Source: Pyrrhoderma lamaoense
Taxonomy: Eukaryota; Basidiomycota; Agaricomycetes; Hymenochaetales; Hymenochaetaceae
Direction of reading: 5' to 3'
Length of the DNA: 64,000 nucleotides
Assembly (NCBI GenBank): GCA_002794735.1
Contig: NBAZ01000031.1
Location: forward strand, 1 to 64,000
This document shows positions 35,246 to 46,961 of the stretch, piece after piece; positions within the stretch are counted from its first letter, which is position 1; each line of letters starts with the position of its first letter. Position numbers and translations under genes: made by a program. The notes under the pieces were generated by a model. That model was given only the letters and a program-made list of their open reading frames with translations, searched no databases and was not told the origin of the DNA.

Positions 35246-38161
35246 TCAGGTCAGGAATATAGACGAACCGTGTTGAAAAACATACTTTTGCCTCTTCGAC
35301 GAATGCCCTTCATCGTCTCCTACAGTAGCTCGTTTAGAAGCCGTTTTCTCGATCTTATCCGAAGATATTCGGACGATCTCAAAGTCGTCCATAGCAACAA
35401 CGCGAAGAAAACTAATAAATTGCGCGTGAAGTTCAGGTAATTCATATTTGATAGACTGTGGATCATCGACTTCCTTGACTTCGTACTCCTCCACAATCAT
35501 TTCACGCACTAAATCCAAAGCTGAACCAAAGTCTTTGAAATATCCGGGAATGCATTTCATATATCTATCGTAAGTTCCTATATTTTTGATGAAGTTCTGT
35601 CGTTTCGCTGAATCCAAGACTCCGGAGAAGAGGTATTTCCGATTCGTCCTACGGGTGACAACATTCCCTAAGTCAAGGAGTTCGTCCTTCTTCTCAAACG
35701 AGAACAACGCCCAAACTAAGGCCCACCAAACGGACTCGACATCGTGGATATAATTATAAAAAATACCACCATCATCTTCGGTGTCTAATTCTAGTTCTTT
35801 ACATTTGGCTCTTTTCGCGCGCATCCTTGCGTTTACGTCAAACCTCCCGCCAGTCCTTATCGGTCGGCCTTTTTGATTGGATCTAAAAAGATAATCTTGT
35901 TCTGCTATTTCAATTGCCATAAAATCAGGTGTGCCCTATAGTTGAGTTGTCAGTGTAAGCAAGATCTTGAAATGATATATAGTAAGGCACATACTGTTCG
36001 AACATCATATCTGGCACCTACTCCGGCCCTCTTCGCAAATTCGAGGTCCCCAATCATTCCCCGTTTTCTATTTGTGATAGGATCTATATATAAGTAGATA
36101 TTTCCTCCACTTATATCTCGGTGAACCCATCCTGCCTCATGAATACGCCGAAGAGCTAGATATGGTCAGTATTATCACCAGATGATCGAAAAGTTGTAAT
36201 ACTTACTCTCAAGCACGTCAATTGACACGAGTATAATATCCATACTGTTCCTCAAGTTATAAAACGGGGTCGCAACTTCCTTGTACAAAACCCGGTAATG
36301 ATAGCGGTGTGGATAATAATTCCTCTCATTATCCTTACGGACTTGGTGAGTCTGCCGCGTATGCTCGATGACTTCCTTATTTTCATGATGTACTCCAGTT
36401 TTCTCCTTATTTTTTACTTTCTCAGCAGGAGTTTCAATCTCATATTTCCGAGAATAGTCGGGTGACTTCCCACGAAGCATAACCCTCTCTGTGTGATCCT
36501 CGGTATTTCCCACTTTGACTTTCCCATATGCTATCGGTGTAAGGATATGTTCTCTCACATACTCCTGGTCGTCAGCGTCAGAAATGTCATTCACAATCTG
36601 AGCACGGATTTCATGTTCAGGAATTCGCCCATCTTCGAGCCAGACGTCTTTGAGTACAACCTCCTCAGCTTCCTTCCCATCAACAATCCTTTTGGCCAAG
36701 TAGATACGCGTACCCGATCCAATGATATTCTGAGCTTTTGAATCTGAGATATTCATGGTCGCATCTGTCACGACTTGAGTACCAGAAACATCGATCGTAT
36801 GGATGCGTTCTCCATCAATGGTCTCCGTAGAAATGGTCGGATCCCACCCAAGATCCGACTTAGAGGCATACAACAATGAGACAAATATTCTGGCAACACT
36901 TCCATAGTCCTTCACATGTATACGTCAGTATAGTTTATAATTCATAAAAATACAGAATACGTACCTTGTTCAAGTCCAATTCATCACTAATGAATATCGA
37001 GCTTCTCGATCGGAACCATACACGCATGATCGTTCTGTCTATCTGTATCCCATATGTGAATCGTCTGCAGGGATCTACAGCCATCACATGTTGCATGGAG
37101 TGTACGACTTGCTTCGTATTCTATCCCGAGAATTAGTATTCTGACACGGCATAATAATGGAGGTATAACTCACTTCATATTTGTCGCCAGTACCTTTGTT
37201 CCGCTTGAAAGCGAAAGCAACAGCGGTATTGCTCCAAAGTCTCTTATAATCTTTCTTCTCAGAGGGATTCTTAATGGCCTCCTCACTAGGATCCCTCAAA
37301 AACAAAGCGCCGTCAGGTTTGAGGTCGCCTGGTTGAAATGCATGATTCCCTTCAGGCCTAAATTCCACGGTTGAGGTTGTCTCTGATAAGGATCCATCTA
37401 CCGCAATGATCAGAGCGTTGAAGACATCAGTAAGCGCTCGATTAAAGAAATCGGCTTCTTTTTTTAGTTCACAGTCAAAGGCGGCCCATTTCCACTCTCC
37501 TTCACCAAGATCAACAAGGTTCGAATTGCTCTTTAATTTTTCACATAAATCTTCGAGATTCAAGTTCTGAGGGAGAGGCGGCAAGAGATTTTCGAAGAGG
37601 TATTTGTTAGTGACCTGTGGAATATATCTCCCTAGATTGTTCATGATAGCCTCTCTTTGAGCATCGCAGAACCCAGAAGCCATCTCCGGATCGTTACAGA
37701 GACTAAATTTGAATGGAGTATTGTTCTTTTGGACACTTGGTCGATTGTTGGGGGTTTTAAAAGGAGCAGATGGGTTCAGTTCGTTAGCGCCATCGATTGG
37801 TGGTGTATTGGGAGGCGGGGTAATAGGTTCTTCGGATTGTCCCAAATTCGAAGGACCAGCGATCTGCGACTCTGGTAGTTGCGAGACTGCAAAAGGAAAA
37901 ATAAGACATCTATATACAATTGTACGAATATTCAGATTTAAATCTCATACATGTTATATCCTCTTCCGTCACACACAATAGAGAATCTGCCTCGTGTTCA
38001 CTTGTACGGGGAACAAGTGGGGACGGCCCCGAGATCTCTGGGGAACGCCTTGATACTTTCCTTCTATTTCTGGAAACACTAGCAACGGGCCGAGCAGCGG
38101 GGCGCGTCGGTGCATTCCTGCGAGTGCTATTTCTTGTTTTTGGTCCTCCTCTTTTAGCCAT
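35246..38161 (-). CDS. FunK1 fungal-type protein kinase, copy I (complete)
   Basis: A complete FunK1 kinase of 877 aa and the most diverged N-terminus of the array. Exons are 38161-37951, 37886-37174, 37120-36965, 36909-36207, 36155-35995 and 35935-35246; introns are 64, 53, 55, 51 and 59 nt, all GT-AG, and intron 2 has a clear TACTAAT branch site. The first exon encodes a basic Arg/Pro-rich segment, followed by a Pro-rich linker. Then come YLFENLLPPL, CRRFTYGI (exon 3), LGWDP (exon 4, second type), HRDISGGN and GDLEFAKRAG (exon 5), and GTPDFMAIEIA, SVWWALVWALFSFEKKD and SKRQKYVF (exon 6). DLE stands where most kinases have DFG, as in many FunK1 proteins. It may resemble the founding gene of the array. 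Confidence 0.88.
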
Positions 38162-39269
38162 ACTAGGATGCGAACAAAAGGATGAAAAGAGTAGGAGTAC
38201 AAGAAGTGGTTTTAAGCTTAACGCGAGAGGTCACTTATATCTTGTTTAGTACAATGGGCGTCACGTCACGCCATAAACACACGCACACAAATGCTATAGG
38301 CACGTACTAGACACCACTTTCATTCAAATTCATTGTATTCGTTCAGTCGAAGGCGATGACTATGCATGGTATAATGGGGACTGTCACTGTGTATCGGCAG
38401 AATTTCATTTACCATTGTGCGGCACAACTCAACCTCGCGTAGTTAATTCGAGAATATCGATTTGAACAACTTTACAATTGGAGTGGTTTGCAAATTTCTT
38501 TGAGTGTGAATGCCCTTATTCACGCAGCACTATGTACAGCAGGCACTTCTTTGACTTGAATTATGCAAAGCTTATTAAGAAGGCTCCAACAATAACTGGC
38601 GTTTCATATCATATACTGAATGACACTAGCGAGTATCTTCTGACCCTGTTTGAGTACCATTCTGATGTCACTTTTGATGTGTATACTGCAGTATATGAAG
38701 GGCACTCCCATGAGGTTCACACAGCCTTAAGGCTAGGTGCTATCTGGAGCTGATATATGAAGAATGGCCCTCCAAGTATGGATGATTATACGCGAAAATT
38801 CTCATCCACCTCATGTACCACTCAAAGAAAACGTTTTCCCCGTCGGCAAGGAAATCATACTAATAAGACGCTTATAGCTCTTTATAAACAGTCTCCATCA
38901 CTATTAGCCTGAAGGCTAGCGTGCAGTGCATCTGTGAGCGAGCCCGAGCAGGGAGGATTAAATTCCTGTATGTCAGTGTTCTTTATGTGCATGATCTAGA
39001 ACTCGAAATTTTTTTGTGAATGTGCATCTGTCTTCTTTATAAATGAATTCGTTGTATAGCCGTAAGACTGACATTCTTAGACCCCGTGTTATAGATAATG
39101 GACATGGTGTACTGCAACAAGGAGACCATCAAGTATGATGCATTTACATGCACACAAAGGACACTATCTAGCACAGCAATAGGCACAGAACAACACACAT
39201 ACATGCACAAAACTCACAGTATTAAGCTATCGAAACTGAGAAGGGTGTAAATGGTATATACAGCATTAC
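38162..39269. other. Upstream region of copy I and intergenic DNA
   Basis: A weak form of the shared block lies near 38205-38230 (TTAACGCGAGAGGTCAC). The stretch 38281-38490 matches spacer DNA at 5760-5950 (inverted) and 16640-16850, so the upstream DNA of copy I shares its origin with the A/B and D/E spacers. An ORF at 38478-38753 shares a short YHILNDTS segment with ORFs in those spacers, but I cannot support a gene. 38760-39269 shows nothing clear. Confidence 0.45.
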
Positions 39270-40052
39270 CTAAAGACTTAGAACGCCTGTAAGAGTGGTA
39301 AATGCAAGCTGGGAGGCCACGGGTACAAGACCGGTTACAAGGGGGAGTACCTCGGGAAGGAGGTTGTCGACGACACCAAGTACGCCATCGATAAGCTGTG
39401 CAAGAACAATACCGACGGCACTAAGCTCCGGACCGAGAGTAGATAAATCACTGTCTACTGTTACTAATAAAGAGCCTAGAGCATTGAGAACCAGCTAAAA
39501 GCAATTCCCAAAAATTAAGAATCACACTCAGGTAATCAGAATACAAAGAGGAACTTACCGAAAGAGCCTTTACGACAAGAGTAGCGACATCACTAACAGC
39601 CACGGTGGCAGTTCCATCAACAGAGGCGAGAACAGTTTCAACCGGAGAACCAACAAGTTGGTTAACATCGCTCACAGCAGTAGAGACGATATCTGTGACT
39701 TGTGTAAGAAGTGGCGAAGCAGTGGCCTCTGAGACTGCAGACCCCCCGAGTGCAGCTACGAGAAAAAAAACTATAAGTACGAGAGATATCAGCTTTTTAA
39801 AGAGAATACATACTAATTTGACTGATAACAGGGAGAGGTCCGTGATTAAAGTATTCAAGATCTGCGGTACAGATGGAAGGTTTTGGCGTTTCTTGATAGA
39901 GATTGAGTCGACAATGCTATCAACATTCAGACCCTCAACCGTTGAGATTGCTTCACCAGCTAGATCATTGGCAGTGCCAACGATAGGTGCAGCAGAGGAG
40001 AAAAGGAGAAAGTAACAGTAGCCGCAAGGGAGAAGATACCAAAGGAGCGCAT
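39270..40052 (-). CDS. Small secreted-type hydrophobic protein, paralogue of 47.7 kb gene
   Basis: The gene reads from ATG at 40052 with a signal-peptide-like start (MRSFGIF), an Ala/Gly linker, a KKRQ site that fits Kex2-type cleavage, and a C-terminal half closely related to the 47723-48576 protein (VGSPVETVLASVDGT, then a Leu/Val-rich domain). Two introns of about 50-60 nt sit at the same positions as in the paralogue (about 39823-39757 and 39558-39499), and the stop is at 39270. The signal peptide is out of frame with the rest: one base is missing, probably in the GG at 40005-40006 (CC on the coding strand). Function unknown. The two genes face opposite directions. Confidence 0.65.
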
Positions 40053-41163
40053 TTTTGGAAAGAGTGTGGGGTATGCCGGGGGGGGGGCAATTGAAATAGA
40101 TGGGTATTGGTTTGAGAAAAGGTGGTAAAACCTTGAGAATATCGTTCAAATGTCTTCTGCTCTTATACTACAGAGTAAATCATGATTCAATCTCCGCATA
40201 CTTTAACTTTCGGGATATGCTACTGAAAGAATTTGAAAAGAACAAATCATACAACTGGAGAAGCAGAAAACAGATTAGTTTGATTTGCAGTCTCTTCCAA
40301 AGAAGCCTTCCTTGATAAACAAGTACTAAAGGGATCTTTCATTCGAGGTTAGCACCGAAAAACTTCGGGGTGGGAAGTATACTCGCTTACTATATCGGGT
40401 ACAAGAAACAAACACTCTAGGATACGGAAATATCATAGAAAATTCATCATTACGGGGTTTTTAACTGAAACAGCTACGACACCGGTTTCTTTGCATAGAA
40501 GAGATACAGCATCCTCTGCCCATTCAAGAGCAAACTCAAAATCAAACTTAGTATAATCTTAGAGTTTAGAAGGTATGATTGACATAATATGGTCACTGTT
40601 GTACGGAAGGTTTCGTCAGATCTTGTAACAATGTTCAAGATTTGCACCCTCGGACGATACTAGAACTACGAAAGAAGTTAATTGCCGAGTGCGTTGGTAT
40701 GTTACCCATAAATCTTCCGGCCTTATGAGATATGAGATGAGATCGGAAATCTCCGTTTGCTTCTTCTAAATAGATTAAAGTCAATTGATTGATGAGTCCC
40801 TCACTCTTTCTGTTTTTTTTTCTCAGAGATTTTTGATGGATCTAGTATGCAAGTAAGACTGTAATGTATGGAGACGGTCGTGCGTTCTGTACACGGAATT
40901 AATCCACCCATGAATAAGAAAGAATTGGCAGCTTTCCGAGCTCGGACACATGATCATGATGCAAGACGAGTTTGTCCGCTAAATGATTATAGAGCCTGAC
41001 TTTACATATAGACTCAACTACATATATAAATTCCAGAATGCAGTTATTATAGATTATTACCCTATCACCAGCTGCAGGAATTGCAACAACTAATAATGTA
41101 TTGTCAATTTTCTGGGAAAATCAATGATCAAGCGCCAAGTCCAAGCCACTAACAAGCACATGT
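40053..41163. other. Intergenic region
   Basis: AT-rich DNA with a G run at 40079-40086. No ORF with recognisable features, RNA gene or repeat is seen. Confidence 0.4.
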
Positions 41164-41514
41164 CTAGAAATGATGGTCATCTTATAGAAAGACAAATCTC
41201 AATTACAACTGAAGCGCCATCAAAGAAAAGAAGCCATACTTTTCTTGTTTATCAGAAAACTTACAGTCTCCGCTGATGTTCGCGGGTATGTACCCCCCAC
41301 TACTTCCATACTGATCCCCGGTACTTAAATTCTGAGTTCCATCAGCACCAAATTTTCCAGCGCCTTGAGACCGATCCCCAACACCACCTCCATAATTCCC
41401 AGTGTCGCCCGCGGGCTGTTGTTCGAGATCTGTAGAAGTAGGATTGTAGTCCCGGTTCGGGTCACCTCCACCAATGCCGGTTGATGTGTTCACCTCTTTG
41501 TATTCTTGTTCCAT
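41164..41514 (-). CDS. Small Gly-rich hydrophilic protein
   Basis: A short protein of about 90 aa, unrecognised. Exon 1 (41514-41265) encodes a hydrophilic chain rich in Gly, Asp, Ser and Thr with no membrane segment. A likely intron with a GTAAGT donor runs to about 41183, and exon 2 adds only a YDHHF ending with its stop at 41164-41166. If unspliced the ORF ends at 41203. The composition resembles small stress-related or disordered proteins, but this is only inference. Confidence 0.5.
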
Positions 41515-42336
41515 AGGAGTTCAGGATGATAGAGATAGGTGCTAGAGCAAGGAGAATATCAAGGCTGTCCTTCAAGCCTTCGAGAGCATGCATGTATGAC
41601 ATCATCGTGTGGGGTGCTATAATTACTCAAGCAGTCTCGAACATATAAGGGCATTCACTAACTGTGACATTGAAAACTTCTGTTTCTGAACCAGTTCAAA
41701 TCTTAAGTCAAGTATTGGCGCAATTTTGAATTAAATGATTGGAAACCATGAACATGGATCACAAGAATGGAATTCAAATAACTTGGCCCAATACATACCA
41801 CAAGTGCATCTGTTTACTACTTATCAGATATTACATGAAACATAAAACGACGATGATCCATGTAGTCTCTCCTCCAACCAGAGGTCCGATTATCGGTAAT
41901 GAGGGATATGGTAGTCCTAAATGCATGCATAAGGTGCGAATATCATGGGTATGTATGATTAGCACCCGCAATTCCTCTTCGACGACAAAGACTGTCACTA
42001 TGTATCAATTAAAACATGATTATAAATTCCTGCAGATGACCCACAGCCAAGTCTATTTCAGTTTCATACGAGTACGAGCATCTGGACTTAGTAAAAACTT
42101 TATCAAGTTTATTAACCATCCCTATTAAAATGTAAAGCACGTGCTACGTAGATAAGGGGGTTATCTATATATGATCGGAGATTCGGCGCTCGGGTTCGCG
42201 GACGTTGCTAAAGATTCGCCATACACCATAAATCTGGCGTATAAACGCGTTTGAATGAGAGAAACAAGTTGATTTGTGGTTCATAAAAAGGGATAGTATG
42301 TTATCTTAACTTGAGAGCTATAGCAATAATTCCACC
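41515..42336. other. Intergenic region upstream of the sulfotransferase
   Basis: A 129-codon ORF at 41739-42128 has no domain or composition that supports a gene. The 200 bases before 42337 would hold the promoter of the sulfotransferase. Nothing else is seen. Confidence 0.4.
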
Positions 42337-44064
42337 ATGAGTAAGGCTAGCGACACAGCCCTACCAGAAGGTGCCTGTATTACCGCGGAAATACCGGATA
42401 CAACTATCACCCGTTTAGGTCAAGTTGTTCTTAACCCATATCGTCTTGCACCACTTACTGCCGTGATTAGGGATGGTGGTCAGACTCTAACGGATGCGCG
42501 AGTACGCGTAGTCAAGAAGGGGGACTCAGGAATAAATATCGATTATCCAGTTTCAAATAGTGCTCTGTGGACTCATGGTGGCATTCCCATTTTCGGATTG
42601 TATGCAGACTACGTGAATAAGGTTGAGGTTGCTTACACGCTGAAGGGAGAGAGGATCCGTGAGCGGTATTCTATCTACACTCCACCCATCCGTTTGCCCG
42701 CCATAGCAAACCAGACGGGCAGTACAATACCAACGGTCGAACCCGTAAAAGTTGCCTCCAACTTGCGGTATCGTCTATATCTATTCAATCATCTCCTCTC
42801 TCAAGTACCTGGTAGTAATCGTCAGCTCAAATGGAACCTGCCTCAAGGAGGTGCGGCAGAGTGGGATTCAGTAGGCATAAACTGGATTGCTGACACTCAG
42901 GGGGACGTTCGGTGGTACTTGGACATTGATCAAATTCACGATTCCACATCCGTGATTGGGCTCGGTGCTACAATGGGTTTTCAACAGACACGGGATGGAA
43001 AACTCATCTTTGGGCAGGGTCAGCGGTATTATAAGATAGATTTATTGGGTCGCATAATCTGGGCTCGTACACTTCCAGCTAAGTTTGGCGACTTCTCACA
43101 CGAGATTCGAGAAACGGAGAAGGGAACTTATGTCTTACGTGTTGGTGCCAGCGACTACCGACGCTCAGACGGAAAGCAAACGCGAACAGTGCGCGATCAT
43201 ATCATCGAATTGAACAGTGATGGTGACGTTCTTGACTTCTGGGATCTTGGACCTATCCTTGACCCATACAGAGATGCATTGTTACACACGTTGGGGCGCA
43301 CAGCGATACTACTCCCTGATCCAAGTATAAAAACAGATAATTTAGTCGAAAACGAGCAACTAGAGAGCGAGAGCATGCCTTTCGGAGACACACCAGGCGT
43401 CGGCATCGGGCGCAATTGGGCACATGTCAACTCCATTGCTCACGATCCTTCCGACGATGGTATCATCATCTCTGCTCGGCACCAGGGAGTGGTCAAGATC
43501 GGTAGGGACAAGCAAGTGAAATGGATCCTGGCGGATCCCCGTGGATGGACCCCTTCTCTCGCAAAGAAGGTTCTCTCTCCAGTAGATGCACAAGGAAACG
43601 CATTGGAGCCATCACTGGACGGTTCGTATGCAAACGGCTTCGATTGGTCGTGGACCCAACATACGGCATGGTTGACAAAGCGGGGAACTTTGACAGTCTT
43701 TGACAACGGATGGGGCCGGCGGTTTGCGCCAACTAAACTTGAGGGTAATTACAGTAGGGCAGTGGAGTACAAGATAGATGAGAAGAGACGTACTGTTGAA
43801 CAGGTATGGGAATTTGGAAAGGAGAGAGGAGACGATTGGTACAGCCCAATTACCTCTGTGATCGAACATCGGGAGGACACAAACACGCACGTAATTTACT
43901 CTGCGTCAGTCGCCTTTCTGACTCGAGAGAAGCTCATTCGTCCGGTGTTAAGTGAAGTGAAGTATGGAACGCAGGAGGTGGTTGCAGAGTATCAGGTACA
44001 TAGTCAGCAACCAGGCAATGTTGGATATAGGGCACTAGTGATAGATCTTTCTGAAGCTTTCTGA
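42337..44064 (+). CDS. Aryl-sulfate sulfotransferase (bacterial AssT type)
   Basis: This 575-aa intron-free ORF matches bacterial-type aryl-sulfate sulfotransferases (Arylsulfotransferase, with the N-terminal beta domain), which move a sulfate group from one phenolic ester to another phenol without PAPS. The N-terminal domain shows NPYRLAPLTA and THGGIPIFGLYADY. The catalytic beta-propeller follows, with HEI (near residue 267), HVNS (near 366), SARHQG (near 382) and WTQHTAW (near 443), then FDNGWGRR. These His and Arg positions correspond to the active-site residues known for E. coli AssT, including the sulfated His. No signal peptide is visible, unlike the periplasmic bacterial enzymes, so a cytosolic location is likely. 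Lack of introns among intron-rich neighbours suggests horizontal transfer. Confidence 0.85.
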   Translation: MSKASDTALPEGACITAEIPDTTITRLGQVVLNPYRLAPLTAVIRDGGQTLTDARVRVVKKGDSGINIDYPVSNSALWTHGGIPIFGLYADYVNKVEVAYTLKGERIRERYSIYTPPIRLPAIANQTGSTIPTVEPVKVASNLRYRLYLFNHLLSQVPGSNRQLKWNLPQGGAAEWDSVGINWIADTQGDVRWYLDIDQIHDSTSVIGLGATMGFQQTRDGKLIFGQGQRYYKIDLLGRIIWARTLPAKFGDFSHEIRETEKGTYVLRVGASDYRRSDGKQTRTVRDHIIELNSDGDVLDFWDLGPILDPYRDALLHTLGRTAILLPDPSIKTDNLVENEQLESESMPFGDTPGVGIGRNWAHVNSIAHDPSDDGIIISARHQGVVKIGRDKQVKWILADPRGWTPSLAKKVLSPVDAQGNALEPSLDGSYANGFDWSWTQHTAWLTKRGTLTVFDNGWGRRFAPTKLEGNYSRAVEYKIDEKRRTVEQVWEFGKERGDDWYSPITSVIEHREDTNTHVIYSASVAFLTREKLIRPVLSEVKYGTQEVVAEYQVHSQQPGNVGYRALVIDLSEAF

Positions 44065-44439
44065 ATTAGACAAAAACAATTCGTCTTTTTAGAGCCAAAA
44101 CTCAAGAGTTGGCTTGCCACTATATATAAGAGCTTCATGTACTCATGAGATCAAGGAAGAAGCTTAAGTCTGAATTGACAAGCTCGATCGATCATGTATC
44201 GTATCACAATCATGGTTTTATGTATTACGTAAATTTATTTATAAGAGATTACTCAAGACAATTTATTGACACGTCTAGTCACAAGATATAGTGACAGGTG
44301 ACCCCGTGTCATGGCTATCAATAGTCTAATTCTCTACTTTCGAATTCATTTCAGCCAGGTTTCGCGGTTTCGCGTGTATACTCCATAGATGCCTCAAAAA
44401 GGTTAACACCCTCTTTAAGCAATAAGGCAAAGAAATCAA

Positions 44440-46961
44440 ATGATTATGCCCGAAAACTGGATCAGACAAAAAACTATACAAACCGTTATCACTAGTTCTG
44501 TACTTCTCGCTTCTATCCACAAATCGTTGGCTAATTGGTTGCTAGGTATTAGGTATCCAGACCTCCTGGTTTCGATTTATCTTCGAAAGGAAAGGGAAAG
44601 GCACCACCTAAACAAGAAGATATCACTTCAAGAAACAGCTTGCATCAGCCAACGAAGACGGACTTAGACGCTTCTAGTAAACAATTCAAATAATGGAAAT
44701 GAGATGGTACAACTCACAAGACAACCTACAGATGACAGCCTATGGGTGGATCGCTTTGAACCACAGTCTGAGGTACTTTCATATTAAAACTTATCCTGCA
44801 ATAAAAGCTCTTAACTAAAGTCCCAACAGTCAGAATTAGCCGTGCACAAGAAGAAGGTTGAGGACGTTCGACGGTGGTTTCAAGACGTCTTCTCTAACAA
44901 CTCCTCAGAAAGGGTTAGGAAATATCGGGTAAGCTAGATCTTTAGCATCTTTTCCGTTTTATTGAACACGCTTTCAGAGGATCCTAGTGCTTACAGGACC
45001 TGCTGGTACTGCGAAAACGACCACCATAAGAATTCTGGCGAAGGAACTTGATTTTGAGATATCGGAATGGAGCAGTAGTATTGAAGAAACATATACAGAA
45101 GGAGACTATGGTATGTAAATATTTTGAGTATGTCTATAATCGATATTATATTGCTCGCCTTAGAACGACAATCAAATATCCAGAAATTTGAAACCTTCTT
45201 ATCCAGAGCCAAGTCCTGTAGAACCTTGGTTGGGACGGACTCTCATAGAATCCCTAATCGAGAAGACCCTCAACCATCATATTCAAGCAGAACGAAACGA
45301 ACAACAAGACAAATTGTGCTTCTAGAAGACATCCCAAACATACTACACAGGCCAACTCAGGAAGCTTTTCACACTGTATTGGAAAACTTCGTAACTGAAT
45401 CTAGCAGTGCCCCCTCGTAATCATAATTAGTGACACATCGACTCGGGGAGAAGCTCGTGACGAAAGCATCGGGGGTGGTAGCTATTTTCCATCTCATGAT
45501 ACTGTTAACATCCGCTCTGTTCTCCCGTCAAGTCTTCTGCACGGACCTTTTGTTACTCAAATCGTGTAAGTTCATAAACCAATCATAAAAAGACATAATA
45601 GATGTAACATGTTTCTTATAGGTTCAATCCCGTTGCGCCAACATTGATGCTTCGTGCGCTACAGCATCTATTTGAGAAGACAACCATACCTTCACAATTG
45701 CGTCCCACAAAGGAAGAGTTAAACATGATTGTTGAGACTTCTAATGGAGATATAAGAAGTGCTATTATGGCTCTTCAAATTGCCTACTCATTCGATGGCA
45801 TTCGACTGAAGCCGAACACGAAAAGCAGGTCGAAAAAAGTTAGCTCAAAGATGCTGTGAGGCAATCTAGTCTTATTTTTTAAGTATCATTCTAAATATTC
45901 CCCTTAAAGTGTAGGAGCCATCACAAGACGAGAGCAAGCGCTAGCTCTTTTTCATCTGATGGGAAAAATCTTATATAACAAACGTCCGTTCAATTCATTT
46001 CAGTGATCATGTATAGATTCGGAAATTGATTGTTCCAAAGGTAAAGGTGATCCTCCTAGTTCATCTGCAACTGCAAGGGAAAAGCTACAAGAGCGAGAAC
46101 GGGACTTGAAACTGAAAGATCCGCCGCCCATCCAGCCGTGGCTATCCGAACACCGGCGACGGGCAAGTAGAATTGATGTGGATGTGAGCACTAAACCTAA
46201 AATGGCCTCCCTAACCGGATTTTGATTCTTCCTAGGATCTGTACTCTGATTCTCCTATAGACACAGGATTGTTTTCTCTCTACGTTCATCAGAATTACAC
46301 CCAATTTTGCGATGAAATAGACGAATGCTCCGACTTGAGTGGTTGGCTAAGCTGGATCGATTCAAGTGGGGAGAACAAGTGAGACCCTTTTTATCTGCTA
46401 TCGCTGTTATTTCATGTATTTATTGATTTTTTACTTAGTGGTACCAAGCCAACCCTCATCAGTTTCATCTCCTGACACTTGGTACTTTACATTCTTTACC
46501 TTCTCCTGTCGCTCGAAGAGGACAAAAACTCTTCAAACCCGAGTTCTTTGAAACTCTTAATAAAACACGCGAAATCGGAGATGCAGTCAATGATGTATGG
46601 TCATGGCTTCGAGGCAGAGGCCATATCCAGTGGTCCCGATCAGAGATTGCAACAGAGATGGGAACTATTCTTAAACTGAAATCTCAGATACAACAATCAG
46701 ATAATGGTATGTAAACCTGACACTTACTGTTTTCAGGTTTAGCTAATCGCGGCTAGATTCAGATATCCCCGAACACACTCATTGTTTTCTTCTCTATCAT
46801 TCGCGCATACTAATGGTCCTCGTTTGGCATTGTTAGAGGATGTTGATGAGCCTTTGGAACCGATCAATTCGGAGTCTCAGACACCCTCAGTAGCTCTTGT
46901 ACATGTACAAGAGATAGGATCAGAAAGCTGGTTGGCCAACGATGATATTGAAGAATTCTAA
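44440..46961 (+). CDS. rad17: Rad17 checkpoint clamp loader subunit
   Basis: Rad17 replaces Rfc1 in the alternative clamp loader that puts the 9-1-1 ring on damaged DNA in the nucleus. The spliced reading shows LWVDRFEPQSE and LAVHKKKVEDVRRWF, a P-loop GPAGTAKTTT and LDFEISEWSSS, ILLEDIPNILHRPTQE (Walker B region), VIIISDTSTRGEA, FNPVAPTLMLRAL, NGDIRSAIMALQ, and LFHLMGKILYNKRKGDPP, all typical of Rad17. Introns are about 50-65 nt. The start is uncertain: the N-terminus needs one or two more splices and could begin between 44389 and 44560. A C run at 45410-45414 is one base short for the frame, and a G seems lost at the donor near 46379. Both look like homopolymer miscalls rather than true breaks. 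Confidence 0.85.

Noticed and set aside
37920..38249. ORF on the plus strand opposite the start of copy I
   Set aside because: It is the antisense reading of the basic first exon of copy I.
41739..42128. 129-codon ORF before the sulfotransferase
   Set aside because: No domain, signal or composition supports it and nothing in the window matches it.
45980..46040. A premature stop in rad17 (TGA after a CAG)
   Set aside because: An intron from the GTCCGT donor to TTCCAAAG removes it and gives the family sequence NKRKGDPP.
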